A DNA stretch of 64,000 nt from Seonamhaeicola sediminis (GCF_004358095.2 NZ_SMZJ02000005.1:62001-126000), one strand, 5' to 3'. Shown: positions 18,246 to 27,138, numbered from the stretch's first letter. Notes: generated from the letters alone by a model not told the origin. Numbers and translations: made by a program.

Positions 18246-19316
18246 ATGATGACTAGACGGCTACTTATATTAACTTTTATTTTAATCGCTCTTTCCTGTG
18301 AAAAGGAAACTGTTGACAAACCCGTTAGTGGCCCTACACCCAGCCCGCTTCAAATTCCAAAGCTATTTTCCAATAATTTATTGGATCCTGTTATTCCTTT
18401 TGACAACCCACAGACTAAAGAAGGTGTTGCATTAGGGAATAAACTCTTTATCGATCCTATTTTATCGCTTAACAATTCGCAATCTTGCGCAGATTGTCAC
18501 CTGAGTAAAAATGCATTTTCTGATAGTGATAGATTTAGTGATGGGGTAGAAGGTATTAGAGGAAACAGGAATTCCATGCCCCTATTTAATTTAGCTTGGA
18601 ACTTTGATGAAAAATTCTTCTGGGATGGTAATACTTTTAGCTTAGAACATCAAGCTTTTGTTCCTGTTACAGACCCTATTGAAATGAATACAACATGGAC
18701 AGATGTTGAGCAAAAACTACAACAGCACCCAGAATACCCCACACTTTTTGAACAGGCTTTTGGAACTTCAATTATAGATTCAACTCTGGTAGTTAAAGCC
18801 ATTGCACAATTTGAACGAACCCTTATTTCATCCAATTCAAAATTTGACAAATATCTTTTGGGTGAAGTTGAACTTACTCCCGAAGAATTAAACGGATTTA
18901 ATGTTTTTATGGATGAAACAAAAGGAGACTGTTTTCATTGCCATGGTAATGAAAGAAATCCATTATGGACAGATAATAGATTTCATAACAATGGCTTGGA
19001 TGAAACATTTACAGATATGGGCCTAGGCGCAGTAACAGGTGACCCAGCTGATAACGGAAAATTCAAAACACCTTCACTTCGGAACTTACAATTTACTGCG
19101 CCTTACATGCACGATGGAAGATTTACTACTTTAGACGAAGTCATAAACCATTATAGCGAAGGTCTTAAAAATTCAAATACTATAGACCCTCTTATGAAAA
19201 AAGTAGCTCAAGGAGGTGTTCAATTAAGCCCTAAGGATAAAGCTGATTTAAAGGCTTTTCTTTTATCACTTTCTGATTTTGAATTTATCAATAATCCTAT
19301 TTTTAAAAACCAATAA
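18246..19316 (+). CDS. mbnH: Diheme cytochrome c peroxidase-like enzyme, MbnH type
   Basis: A 356-residue lipoprotein (LIALSCEK, Cys18) with two c-type heme motifs, CADCH (81-85) and CFHCH (229-233), and the YMHDGRF segment of the MauG/bacterial cytochrome c peroxidase superfamily. Pairing with MbnP identifies it as the MbnH branch, which uses peroxide to reach a high-valent diheme state and oxidises a tryptophan of MbnP. It is the last gene of the four-gene operon; the stop codon of mbnP is adjacent. An ordinary peroxide-detoxifying peroxidase is the alternative, less likely given the partner. Confidence 0.87.
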   Translation: MMTRRLLILTFILIALSCEKETVDKPVSGPTPSPLQIPKLFSNNLLDPVIPFDNPQTKEGVALGNKLFIDPILSLNNSQSCADCHLSKNAFSDSDRFSDGVEGIRGNRNSMPLFNLAWNFDEKFFWDGNTFSLEHQAFVPVTDPIEMNTTWTDVEQKLQQHPEYPTLFEQAFGTSIIDSTLVVKAIAQFERTLISSNSKFDKYLLGEVELTPEELNGFNVFMDETKGDCFHCHGNERNPLWTDNRFHNNGLDETFTDMGLGAVTGDPADNGKFKTPSLRNLQFTAPYMHDGRFTTLDEVINHYSEGLKNSNTIDPLMKKVAQGGVQLSPKDKADLKAFLLSLSDFEFINNPIFKNQ

Positions 19317-19381
19317 TTAAAAACTATAAAACCATTTATTAATATAATGTTAGGTTCTGTGGTAATCCATGACTTAAATTG

Positions 19382-19389
19382 TATATTTG
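19382..19389 (+). promoter_or_regulatory. -7 promoter element (TATATTTG) of the suf operon
   Basis: TATATTTG fits TAnnTTTG exactly; the sufA start codon is 33 bases downstream. No clean TTG is seen at -33, which fits a regulated promoter. Confidence 0.6.
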
Positions 19390-19390
19390 C

Positions 19391-19404
19391 ACTCTATTTA
19401 GAGT
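19391..19404. promoter_or_regulatory. Dyad overlapping the suf transcription start
   Basis: ACTCTA-TT-TAGAGT is a perfect 6-bp dyad beginning one base after the -7 element. The following bases give ATTTAGA-gtcaa-TCTAAT, a second, overlapping imperfect dyad (19397-19414). The place is right for a repressor sensing iron or cluster status (Fur or an Rrf2/IscR-type protein); which one is not visible. Confidence 0.4.
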
Positions 19405-19422
19405 CAATCTAATTAAAAACAA

Positions 19423-19752
19423 ATGATTAAAGTCTCAGAAACAGCAAAGAAAAAGGTAATAGAGCTCATGACCGAAGATGGTTATAACGCCTCTACAGAT
19501 TTTATTCGTGTTGGTGTAAAAAGTGGCGGATGTTCAGGATTGTCTTATGATTTAAAATTTGACAAAGAACAACAAGAAGACGACAAAGTTTTTGAAGATA
19601 ATGGTGTAAAAATCATAGTAGACAAAAAGAGCTTTTTATACTTAATTGGCACTACCTTAGAATATTCTGGTGGGTTAAACGGAACCGGGTTTGTGTTTAA
19701 CAACCCTAATGCCAATAGAACTTGTGGTTGTGGCGAATCATTTTCGCTTTAA
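19423..19752 (+). CDS. sufA: A-type iron-sulfur cluster carrier
   Basis: A 109-residue HesB/IscA-family protein that receives or carries Fe-S clusters from SufBCD. The three conserved cysteines are present in SGGCSGL and in the C-terminal CGCGESF. It is the first gene of the suf operon, 18 bases before sufB. The distinction between SufA, IscA and ErpA cannot be made from sequence alone; context favours SufA. Confidence 0.93.
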   Translation: MIKVSETAKKKVIELMTEDGYNASTDFIRVGVKSGGCSGLSYDLKFDKEQQEDDKVFEDNGVKIIVDKKSFLYLIGTTLEYSGGLNGTGFVFNNPNANRTCGCGESFSL

Positions 19753-19770
19753 TTTTTTAAGAAAATATTT

Positions 19771-21219
19771 ATGTCGAAATATACTGAGGATGATTTAAGG
19801 GAAGAATTAAAAACCAAGGAATACGAATACGGTTTTTATACTGATATTAAATCGGAGACTTTCCCTAATGGTTTAAATGAAGAAATAGTAAGGGCTATCT
19901 CAAAAAAGAAAGAAGAACCAGAGTGGATGACTGAATGGCGCCTTGAATCATTCAGAATCTGGAAAGACATGGAAGAACCCGAATGGGCTAATGTTACTTA
20001 TGAAAAGCCCGATTTTCAGGCCATTTCATATTACTCAGCTCCAAATAGTAAGCCTAAATATAGCAGTCTAGATGAAGTTGATCCAGAACTATTAGAAACT
20101 TTTAATAAGCTAGGTATTTCATTAGACGAGCAAAAAAAATTAGCCGGTGTTGCCATGGATGTGGTTGTAGACTCTGTTTCAGTTGCAACAACTTTTAAAG
20201 AAACTTTAGCGGAGCAAGGTATTATTTTTATGAGTATTTCTGAAGCTATTCAAAAGCATCCAGAATTGGTTAAGAAATATATTGGAACCGTAGTTCCTCA
20301 AAGAGATAATTTCTATGCCGCATTAAACAGTGCCGTATTTAGTGATGGTAGTTTCTGTTACATCCCAAAAGGTGTTAAGTGCCCTATGGAATTATCTACA
20401 TATTTTAGAATAAATCAAGCAGGAACAGGTCAATTTGAAAGAACTTTAGTTATTGCAGATAAAGGCAGTTATGTTAGTTACCTTGAAGGTTGTACCGCAC
20501 CAAGTAGAGATGAAAACCAGTTGCATGCAGCAGTTGTAGAATTAATTGCACTTGATGATGCTGAAATTAAATATTCTACAGTTCAAAATTGGTTCCCTGG
20601 AAACGCTGAAGGAAAAGGTGGTGTATATAATTTTGTAACCAAACGTGGTTTATGCGAAACCAATGCAAAAATTTCTTGGACGCAAGTTGAAACAGGAAGT
20701 GCTGTAACTTGGAAATATCCTTCGTGCGTATTAAAGGGAGATAATTCAGTTGGGGAGTTTTACTCTATTGCGGTAACCAATAATTACCAACAAGCCGATA
20801 CTGGAACAAAAATGATTCACCTTGGTAAGAATACCAAATCAACCATTATTTCTAAAGGTATTTCTGCAGGAAAATCACAAAATTCCTATCGAGGTTTGGT
20901 ACAAATAAACTCTAGAGCTGAAAATGCTCGTAACTTTTCGCAATGCGATAGTTTATTAATGGGCAATGAATGTGGAGCACATACATTCCCTTACATTGAA
21001 GCAAAAAACCAATCTGCACAAATTGAGCACGAAGCAACCACCAGTAAAATTGGTGAAGACCAAATATTTTATTGTAACCAGAGAGGTATTAATACTGAAA
21101 AGGCTATTGCATTAATTGTAAATGGTTTTAGCAAAGAAGTATTAAATAAGTTACCTATGGAATTTGCAGTTGAAGCACAAAAATTATTAGAAATAAGTTT
21201 AGAGGGAAGCGTTGGATAA
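19771..21219 (+). CDS. sufB: Fe-S cluster scaffold protein SufB
   Basis: A 482-residue core subunit of the SufBC2D scaffold on which clusters are built. The beta-helix core and family motifs [50 protein letters not shown] and [15 protein letters not shown] are intact. Length is normal for Bacteroidota. It is followed by a small lipoprotein gene before sufC, which is not part of the usual sufBCDS order. Confidence 0.97.
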   Translation: MSKYTEDDLREELKTKEYEYGFYTDIKSETFPNGLNEEIVRAISKKKEEPEWMTEWRLESFRIWKDMEEPEWANVTYEKPDFQAISYYSAPNSKPKYSSLDEVDPELLETFNKLGISLDEQKKLAGVAMDVVVDSVSVATTFKETLAEQGIIFMSISEAIQKHPELVKKYIGTVVPQRDNFYAALNSAVFSDGSFCYIPKGVKCPMELSTYFRINQAGTGQFERTLVIADKGSYVSYLEGCTAPSRDENQLHAAVVELIALDDAEIKYSTVQNWFPGNAEGKGGVYNFVTKRGLCETNAKISWTQVETGSAVTWKYPSCVLKGDNSVGEFYSIAVTNNYQQADTGTKMIHLGKNTKSTIISKGISAGKSQNSYRGLVQINSRAENARNFSQCDSLLMGNECGAHTFPYIEAKNQSAQIEHEATTSKIGEDQIFYCNQRGINTEKAIALIVNGFSKEVLNKLPMEFAVEAQKLLEISLEGSVG

Positions 21220-21232
21220 AAACAGTTCTTTT

Positions 21233-21595
21233 ATGAAAAAGCTAATCATTCTTTTTATTTGTGCCTTTTCAATTTTTCTTAGCTGTAAACAGGAAGAAAA
21301 AAGTGGCAAAATTATTTCGGGAGACTATGTGTTTCATGGTGATGCTGCTGTTTTACAAACAGACACACTCATATATGGAGTAATCATCAATGAAAAAGCT
21401 CTTGAGTTAAATAAAAAAGCAGAGCCTCTTAAAAAGCAGCCAACAGACATGGTTAGGGTTGAACTTAAAGGCATTATAAATAAAGAAAAACACGAAACCA
21501 TTCTTTGGGAAGACAAATTAGAAATATTAGAAATACTCAAAGTTGAGACACTTCCTAATGATGATAATAATGACGTTATTAAACTAAGCCAGTAA
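21233..21595 (+). CDS. Small lipoprotein inserted between sufB and sufC
   Basis: A 120-residue lipoprotein. The ATG at 21233 gives a classical signal with lipobox IFLSC; an upstream TTG (21212) would place seven odd residues before it and overlap sufB, so it is less likely. The mature part (GDYVFHGDAAVLQTDTLIYG, then a KGIINKEKHETILWEDKLEI segment) resembles the C-terminal part of NlpE-like envelope-stress lipoproteins, a weak resemblance. It sits 13 bases after sufB and 2 bases before sufC. Why an envelope lipoprotein is co-transcribed with a cytoplasmic machine is unclear. Confidence 0.75.
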   Translation: MKKLIILFICAFSIFLSCKQEEKSGKIISGDYVFHGDAAVLQTDTLIYGVIINEKALELNKKAEPLKKQPTDMVRVELKGIINKEKHETILWEDKLEILEILKVETLPNDDNNDVIKLSQ

Positions 21596-21597
21596 AT

Positions 21598-22350
21598 ATG
21601 TTAAAGATAGAAAACTTACACGCAGGTGTTGAAGATAAGAGTATATTAAAAGGTATTAACCTAGAGGTAAAAGCAGGTGAGGTTCATGCTATCATGGGAC
21701 CAAATGGTTCTGGGAAAAGCACTTTATCATCTGTAATAGCAGGTAAAGAGGAATATGAAGTTTCAGAAGGGCATATCATTTTTGAAGGTGAAGATATTGA
21801 AGAACTAGAAGCCGATGAGCGCGCCCACAAAGGTATCTTCATGTCTTTTCAATATCCTGTTGAAATCCCAGGAGTTTCTGTAACTAACTTCATTAAAACA
21901 GCTATTAATGAAACTAGAAAAGCAAAAGGTTTAGAAGATATGCCTGCTAAGGATATGCTTAAGCTAATTCGTGAAAAATCAGATCTACTTGAAATAGATA
22001 GAAAATTTTTATCACGTTCATTAAACGAAGGTTTTTCAGGTGGTGAAAAAAAACGTAACGAAATTTTCCAAATGGCTATGTTAGAACCTAAATTGGCCAT
22101 TCTGGATGAAACCGATTCCGGTCTAGATATCGACGCACTTCGTATTGTTGCCAATGGTGTAAACAAGCTTAAAAGTAAAAACAATGCCGTAATAGTAATT
22201 ACACACTACCAAAGATTATTAGATTATATCGTTCCTGACTATGTTCACGTTTTACACAATGGTAAAATTGTTAAATCTGGAAGCAAAGAGTTAGCCCACG
22301 AACTTGAAGAAAAAGGATACGACTGGATTAAAGAAGAAGTTGGCGCATAG
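21598..22350 (+). CDS. sufC: SUF system ATPase SufC
   Basis: A 250-residue ABC-type ATPase that powers SufB-SufD rearrangement during cluster assembly. Walker A is GPNGSGKSTL, the Q-loop is SFQYPVEIPG, the signature FSGGEKKRNEIFQM and Walker B LAILDETDSGLDID, each in the form specific to SufC. It has no membrane domain. It is followed by an 80-base spacer that contains a short degenerate repeat. Confidence 0.97.
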   Translation: MLKIENLHAGVEDKSILKGINLEVKAGEVHAIMGPNGSGKSTLSSVIAGKEEYEVSEGHIIFEGEDIEELEADERAHKGIFMSFQYPVEIPGVSVTNFIKTAINETRKAKGLEDMPAKDMLKLIREKSDLLEIDRKFLSRSLNEGFSGGEKKRNEIFQMAMLEPKLAILDETDSGLDIDALRIVANGVNKLKSKNNAVIVITHYQRLLDYIVPDYVHVLHNGKIVKSGSKELAHELEEKGYDWIKEEVGA

Positions 22351-22390
22351 CGCTAGTAACCAGTAATTAGCTCGCAGTAGACAATCATAG

Positions 22391-22427
22391 AGACTGAAAA
22401 CTGAAAGCTGAAAACTGCATACTGAAG
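22391..22427 (+). repeat. Degenerate ACTGAAA tandem repeat between sufC and sufD
   Basis: Five consecutive imperfect copies of a 7-8 base unit (ACTGAAA, ACTGAAAG, CTGAAA, ACTGCAT, ACTGAAG) occupy the spacer just before the sufD start codon. It contains no ORF or obvious hairpin. Confidence 0.6.
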
Positions 22428-22430
22428 AAT

Positions 22431-23744
22431 ATGGATTTAAAAGAAAAACTATTATCATCATTTTTAGTATTTGAAAATCAAACAGAAATTGATTCTTACG
22501 TAAGCGATGTTAGAAATGATGCTATAAAAATGTTTGAGAAAAAAGGCTTCCCTACCAAAAAAGACGAAGCTTGGAAATATACTTCTTTAAACAAACTTTT
22601 AAAAGAAGACTATAGTGTATTCCCTAAACAGGAAAATGCTCTTGAATATAGAGACGTTGAGAAGTACTTTATTCACGATATAGATAGTTACAAAATCATC
22701 TTTGTTGATGGGAAGTATTCATCACATCTCTCTGAAACAACACATGATGGGTTAGATGTTTGCTTAATGTCTGCAGCGTTAAACAAACCAAAATACAGAT
22801 TGGTGATTGAAAACTATTTTAATAAAGCTGCCACAACCGATAGTTTACCATCTTTAAATACAGCCTTTTCAAAAGAAGGAGCTTATATTCATATTCCTAA
22901 GGGAAAGATTATTGAAAAACCTATTCAGATTATTCATTTTTCAACAGGTAACGAATCAGCTACCATGTTACAACCACGTAATTTGATAGTTGTTGAAGAG
23001 AATTCTCATGTACAGATAATTGAGTGCCACCAAAGTCTAACAAGCAATCCTGTACTAACCAATAGCGTTACTGAAATCTTTGCTAAAAAACGCGCTATTG
23101 TAGATTATTATAAAATTCAAAACGACACCCAAGAAGCTTCCTTAATTGATAATACATTTATCAAACAAAAACAAGAAAGTATTGTTTCTGTTCATACGTT
23201 TTCTTTTGGAGGCAAGTTAATACGCAATAACCTTAATTTTTATCAAGAAGGAGAACGCATAGATTCTACTTTAAAAGGTGTTACTATTATTGGAAACAAA
23301 CAACATGTAGACCATAATACGTTGGTACACCATATAGAGCCAAATTGTGAAAGCCATCAAGATTATAAAGGTATTTTTGGAGATAGTGCTACCGGTGTTT
23401 TCAATGGCAAGGTAGTCGTTGAAAAAGAAGCTCAGAAAACCAATGCATTTCAAGCCAATAATAATATTCTTATTAGTGACAAAGCTACCATAAACACTAA
23501 ACCTCAATTAGAAATTTTTGCAGATGATGTTAAATGTTCTCATGGTTGTACTGTTGGTCAATTAGATGAAAGTGCACTATTTTACATGCGTTCTCGCGGA
23601 ATCCCAGAAAAAGAAGCTAAAGCTTTACTAATGTATGCGTTTAGTAATAATGTTTTAAGTTCTGTTAAAATTCCAGAATTAAAGCATAGAATTACCAAAA
23701 TTATTGCCAACCAGTTAGGTGTAAATATTGGTTTCGATTTATAA
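22431..23744 (+). CDS. sufD: Fe-S cluster assembly protein SufD
   Basis: A 437-residue paralogue of SufB that completes the SufBC2D scaffold and helps iron entry. Family motifs include KDEAWKYTSLNKLL near the N-terminus, the beta-helix core with NNLNFYQEGERID, DHNTLVHHIEPNCESHQDYK and the C-terminal CSHGCTVGQLDESALFYMRS. A conserved histidine of the SufD cluster-forming region lies within the NCESHQDYKG segment. It is 33 bases upstream of sufS. Confidence 0.96.
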   Translation: MDLKEKLLSSFLVFENQTEIDSYVSDVRNDAIKMFEKKGFPTKKDEAWKYTSLNKLLKEDYSVFPKQENALEYRDVEKYFIHDIDSYKIIFVDGKYSSHLSETTHDGLDVCLMSAALNKPKYRLVIENYFNKAATTDSLPSLNTAFSKEGAYIHIPKGKIIEKPIQIIHFSTGNESATMLQPRNLIVVEENSHVQIIECHQSLTSNPVLTNSVTEIFAKKRAIVDYYKIQNDTQEASLIDNTFIKQKQESIVSVHTFSFGGKLIRNNLNFYQEGERIDSTLKGVTIIGNKQHVDHNTLVHHIEPNCESHQDYKGIFGDSATGVFNGKVVVEKEAQKTNAFQANNNILISDKATINTKPQLEIFADDVKCSHGCTVGQLDESALFYMRSRGIPEKEAKALLMYAFSNNVLSSVKIPELKHRITKIIANQLGVNIGFDL

Positions 23745-23777
23745 AATACGTTTCCTGCAAAAGGTTTCCTTCTAACC

Positions 23778-24992
23778 ATGTTTAATGTTGAAAAAATAAG
23801 AAAAGATTTTCCCATTCTTTCAAGAAAAGTTAATGGCAAACCTTTGGTGTATTTTGATAATGCAGCTACGTCTCAAACACCGCAACAAGTTATTGATGCT
23901 ATTGTAAATTACTACCATAATTACAATGCCAATATCCACAGGGGTGTACATACTTTGAGTCAAGAAGCTACCGATTTATACGAACAATCCAGACAAAAAA
24001 TACAGAAACATTTTCATGCGAAGTTTTCGCATGAAATCATATTCACATCGGGCACAACTCATGGTATTAATTTAGTGGCCAATGGGTTTACTTCAATATT
24101 AAAAAAAGGTGATGATATTATTGTTTCGGCTTTAGAACATCATAGCAATATTGTTCCGTGGCAAATGTTATGTGAACGTACTGGAGCTAACCTTAAAGTT
24201 ATTCCTATGAATAACGAAGGTGAATTGGTAATGTCTGAATATGAAAAGTTACTTTCTAAAAATACCAAGTTAGTTTTTGTTAACCATATTTCAAATGCTT
24301 TAGGAACTATTAATCCTATTGAATATATCATTGAAAAAGCACATGATATTGGAGCAGCTGTTTTAATAGATGGAGCTCAAGCTTGCCCTCATATTAAACC
24401 AGATGTTCAAGCTTTAGATGTTGATTTTTATGTAGCTTCTGCTCATAAAATGTGCGGACCAACCGGTGTTGGTATCCTTTATGGTAAAGAAGCATGGTTA
24501 AAAAAGTTACCGCCTTATCAAGGTGGTGGTGAAATGATTGCCGAAGTAACATTTGAAAAAACCACATACGCCGACCTACCCCATAAGTTTGAAGCGGGAA
24601 CACCCAATATAGCTGGAGGTATTGTTTTTGGAGCAGCCATAGACTATATGAACAATATTGGTTTTGACGCCATTGCTAAATACGAAAATGAATTACTGGA
24701 ATACGCTACCGAAAAACTTTTGCAGATTGACAGCTTGAAAATCTATGGTACAGCTAAAAATAAAACATCTGTTATATCTTTTAACTTAAAGGGTATTCAC
24801 CCTTACGATGTTGGTTCCATCTTAGACAAACTAGGAATTGCCGTTCGTACGGGTCACCACTGTGCACAGCCTATAATGGATTACTACAAAATCCCGGGAA
24901 CCATAAGAGCCTCCTTTGCTTTTTATAACACCAAAGCTGAAATAGATGCTTTAGTGGCAGGCGTTAAAAAAGCCAAAATGATGTTGTCATAA
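23778..24992 (+). CDS. sufS: Cysteine desulfurase SufS
   Basis: A 404-residue PLP enzyme that removes sulfur from cysteine and hands it as persulfide to SufE. The PLP lysine is in SAHKMCGPTG, cofactor and substrate histidines in LEHHSNIVPWQ, and the persulfide cysteine in RTGHHCAQPIM, typical of type II (SufS) desulfurases with a short catalytic loop. The start gives MFNVEKIRKDFPIL, the normal N-terminus. Followed by a META-domain gene and then sufE. Confidence 0.97.
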   Translation: MFNVEKIRKDFPILSRKVNGKPLVYFDNAATSQTPQQVIDAIVNYYHNYNANIHRGVHTLSQEATDLYEQSRQKIQKHFHAKFSHEIIFTSGTTHGINLVANGFTSILKKGDDIIVSALEHHSNIVPWQMLCERTGANLKVIPMNNEGELVMSEYEKLLSKNTKLVFVNHISNALGTINPIEYIIEKAHDIGAAVLIDGAQACPHIKPDVQALDVDFYVASAHKMCGPTGVGILYGKEAWLKKLPPYQGGGEMIAEVTFEKTTYADLPHKFEAGTPNIAGGIVFGAAIDYMNNIGFDAIAKYENELLEYATEKLLQIDSLKIYGTAKNKTSVISFNLKGIHPYDVGSILDKLGIAVRTGHHCAQPIMDYYKIPGTIRASFAFYNTKAEIDALVAGVKKAKMMLS

Positions 24993-25043
24993 ACTTAGGC
25001 ATCTTTTTTGTATTTTATTTTTTTGATTAAAAACTTATTTAAG

Positions 25044-25844
25044 ATGAAATATCTCATAATGCTTTTGGGAATCATAGTTTTAAGATGTTGCTGGGGAGGG
25101 TCATCAGACTTTACGTTAATGATGCATTTACAGAATAACAGTTCAGTATTGAAAGAATTGAACGGTAATTATAATATTATTCAATTAAAAAACGAAAATG
25201 TTTTATCCTTTAAATTAAAAATCAATTTTAATAAAGACACCAAAGAGGTTAGCGGATTTTCAGGTTGTAACCGATTTTTTGGTTCGTATTCTCATTCTGA
25301 AAACAAATTAAGCTTTGGTAAAATGGGTTCTACTAGAATGTTATGTGATAATGAAAAAAACAATATAGAAACTTCTTTTTTGAAGGCATTACAAAAGGCG
25401 AACTTGATTGTCTTTAATGATAACGGGTTTTCATTATTCTACAATAAAAAACTTTTAATGATTGCTGAAAAGGAAGCATTCTCAACTGATGTTTTATCTT
25501 TTGAATACAAACAGCACTCTCGCAATGGTTTTCAGTTTATTAAAATCAATAGTAAATCCATATCAGTTCAAAATAAAAGGGATGGTGTTATAACCAAAAT
25601 TAAATGCAATGATGAACAATGGAAAAAACTAATTGAGGTTTTTAGAACCATCGACATAAAAACCATTCCAAATTTAGAAGCGCCTTCTCAAAAACGCCTT
25701 TTTGATGGAGCTGCCATTGCAAAATTTACGGTAACTGTAAACGGAAAATCATATGAAACCCAAAGTTTTGACCATGGGAACCCCCATTCTGAAATAGAGA
25801 ATCTTGTTAAAGAGATTTTATCAATAGCCCAAAATATTGAATAG
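25044..25844 (+). CDS. META-domain (HslJ-like) secreted protein
   Basis: Start 25044 chosen because it opens the signal sequence (MKYLIMLLGIIVLRCC) directly; the frame runs 12 codons further upstream. 266 residues. A META/HslJ-type domain occupies about 40-145, shown by VSGFSGCNRFFGSY and STRMLCDNEKNNIE; the remaining half (about 150-266) is a second, conserved but unnamed domain. The Cys-Cys after the hydrophobic stretch may be lipidated. Such proteins are linked to heat or novobiocin resistance in E. coli HslJ, but the role here is unknown. It splits sufS from sufE within the same transcription direction. Confidence 0.75.
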   Translation: MKYLIMLLGIIVLRCCWGGSSDFTLMMHLQNNSSVLKELNGNYNIIQLKNENVLSFKLKINFNKDTKEVSGFSGCNRFFGSYSHSENKLSFGKMGSTRMLCDNEKNNIETSFLKALQKANLIVFNDNGFSLFYNKKLLMIAEKEAFSTDVLSFEYKQHSRNGFQFIKINSKSISVQNKRDGVITKIKCNDEQWKKLIEVFRTIDIKTIPNLEAPSQKRLFDGAAIAKFTVTVNGKSYETQSFDHGNPHSEIENLVKEILSIAQNIE

Positions 25845-25883
25845 AAACTTTTCTTATCGTATTTTTGCTTAAAATTATACCTT

Positions 25884-25960
25884 GTCAGGTTGAGTGCAGT
25901 CGAAATCATTTTTTTCAATGGCGATATTTACAAGAACCTTTCGACTACGCTCAAGGTGAC
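25884..25960. repeat. Imperfect palindromic intergenic repeat before sufE
   Basis: Left arm 25884-25905 (GTCAGGTTGAGTGCAGTCGA...) and right arm 25939-25960 are reverse complements with four mismatches in 22 bases, around a 33-base loop. Its GAGTGCAGTCGAAA and TTTCGACTACGCTC halves are of a kind I know as a dispersed extragenic palindrome in flavobacterial genomes. It could fold in the suf transcript ahead of sufE. Confidence 0.65.
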
Positions 25961-25980
25961 AGAGCTTAAAATTTGACACT

Positions 25981-26403
25981 GTGACGATTGAAGACATCCA
26001 AAACGAAATTATAGACGAATTCTCAATGTTTGACGATTGGGAAGAACGTTACCAATACATGATAGATTTAGGGAAAGAATTGCCCTTAATTGATGACCAA
26101 TACAAAACTGATAGTAATATCATTAAAGGTTGCCAGAGTAAAGTTTGGGTTCATGCAGAGATGAAAGACGATAAATTGCAATTTACTGCAGATAGTGATG
26201 CTATCATAACCAAAGGTATTATTGCCATTTTAATTCGTGCCTTTTCCAATCAGCACCCTAAAGACATCATTGATGCCGACACCAGTTTTATAGACAAAAT
26301 TGGTTTAAAAGAACACCTATCACCTACCCGTGCAAACGGTTTGGTGAGTATGGTAAAACAGTTAAAAATGTACGCTATAGCGTATCAAACACAACTTAAC
26401 TAG
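25981..26403 (+). CDS. sufE: Sulfur acceptor protein SufE
   Basis: A 140-residue partner of SufS that takes the persulfide sulfur on its cysteine in IIKGCQSKVW (Cys51) and transfers it to SufB. The length and the HLSPTRANGLVSMV C-terminal motif fit SufE. The start codon is GTG, directly giving MTIEDIQNEIIDEF, the family N-terminus; no in-frame ATG is nearer than Met16. It follows the palindromic repeat. Confidence 0.94.
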   Translation: MTIEDIQNEIIDEFSMFDDWEERYQYMIDLGKELPLIDDQYKTDSNIIKGCQSKVWVHAEMKDDKLQFTADSDAIITKGIIAILIRAFSNQHPKDIIDADTSFIDKIGLKEHLSPTRANGLVSMVKQLKMYAIAYQTQLN

Positions 26404-26467
26404 GTTTATTCGTTGATACGTGTATTCGTTTAAACGACTCAACAAATAAACGCATAAACATTTAAAC

Positions 26468-26794
26468 ATGAGTGACACAACAATAGACACAAACGCCCTA
26501 GGGGAAAAAATAGTAAACGTTTTAAAAACTATTTACGATCCAGAAATCCCTGTGGATATTTACGAATTAGGATTGATATATGATGTATTCGTAAACGAAG
26601 ATTACGACGTTAAAATACTTATGACCTTAACAACACCTAACTGTCCGGTGGCGGAAACTTTACCACTTGAAGTTGAGGAAAAAGTAAAATCACTTGATGC
26701 CGTAAAAAGTGCTGAAGTTGAAATTACTTTTGATCCCCCTTGGTCTCAAGACTTAATGAGTGAAGAAGCTAAGTTAGAACTGGGGATGCTATAA
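26468..26794 (+). CDS. sufT: MIP18/DUF59-type Fe-S assembly protein (SufT-like)
   Basis: A 108-residue protein of the DUF59 family, with IYDPEIPVDIYELGLIYDV, then TLTTPNCPVAETLP containing the conserved cysteine, and FDPPWSQDLMSEEA at the C-terminus. SufT-type DUF59 proteins assist Fe-S maturation under high demand. Its place in the suf operon supports that role; PaaD-like function is unlikely because no phenylacetate genes are near. The 64-base spacer before it holds AT-rich GTTTATTCGTTGATACG-like sequence but no recognised signal. Confidence 0.85.
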   Translation: MSDTTIDTNALGEKIVNVLKTIYDPEIPVDIYELGLIYDVFVNEDYDVKILMTLTTPNCPVAETLPLEVEEKVKSLDAVKSAEVEITFDPPWSQDLMSEEAKLELGML

Positions 26795-26805
26795 TACTTA
26801 AATTT

Positions 26806-27138
26806 ATGGCGGAAGTTATTAAACAAAACGAAAATATTGAAACTTTAAGTCCTTCACTGCAAAGAAAAGTTGTTCATTTAAGGGAACTTATGGTTACTGT
26901 AATCGATTTTTATAATGGCCCTATGAAAGCTCCAGATAAGCCGCATAACCACCCTCATGAACAAATTACGTATGTAGCTAATGGCTCTCTTAAATTTTTC
27001 ATTGAAGACCGAGAGTATATTTTAAATGAAGGCGATGTTATTAAAATAGCATCTAACTTGAATCATTGTGTACAGACGCTTACAGAGAAGGTTAAGCTTA
27101 TTGATAGTTTTTCTCCTATTAGAAGAGATTTTTTATAA
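26806..27138 (+). CDS. Small cupin-domain protein
   Basis: A 110-residue single-domain cupin. The metal-site motif HNHPHEQITYVANG (two His, Glu) and the second motif GDVIKIASNLNHC are clear. Co-transcribed 11 bases after the sufT-like gene and 4 bases before the DUF2480 gene. Enzymatic or sensory role in Fe-S metabolism is possible but not shown. Confidence 0.8.
   Translation: MAEVIKQNENIETLSPSLQRKVVHLRELMVTVIDFYNGPMKAPDKPHNHPHEQITYVANGSLKFFIEDREYILNEGDVIKIASNLNHCVQTLTEKVKLIDSFSPIRRDFL

Noticed and set aside
18246-19316. Ordinary cytochrome c peroxidase for peroxide detoxification
   Set aside because: Direct pairing with mbnP and the lipoprotein signal favour the MbnH branch; kept as an alternative in the entry.
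22351-22430. Riboswitch or small RNA in the sufC-sufD spacer
   Set aside because: The spacer is a short degenerate ACTGAAA repeat with no stable fold or conserved aptamer.
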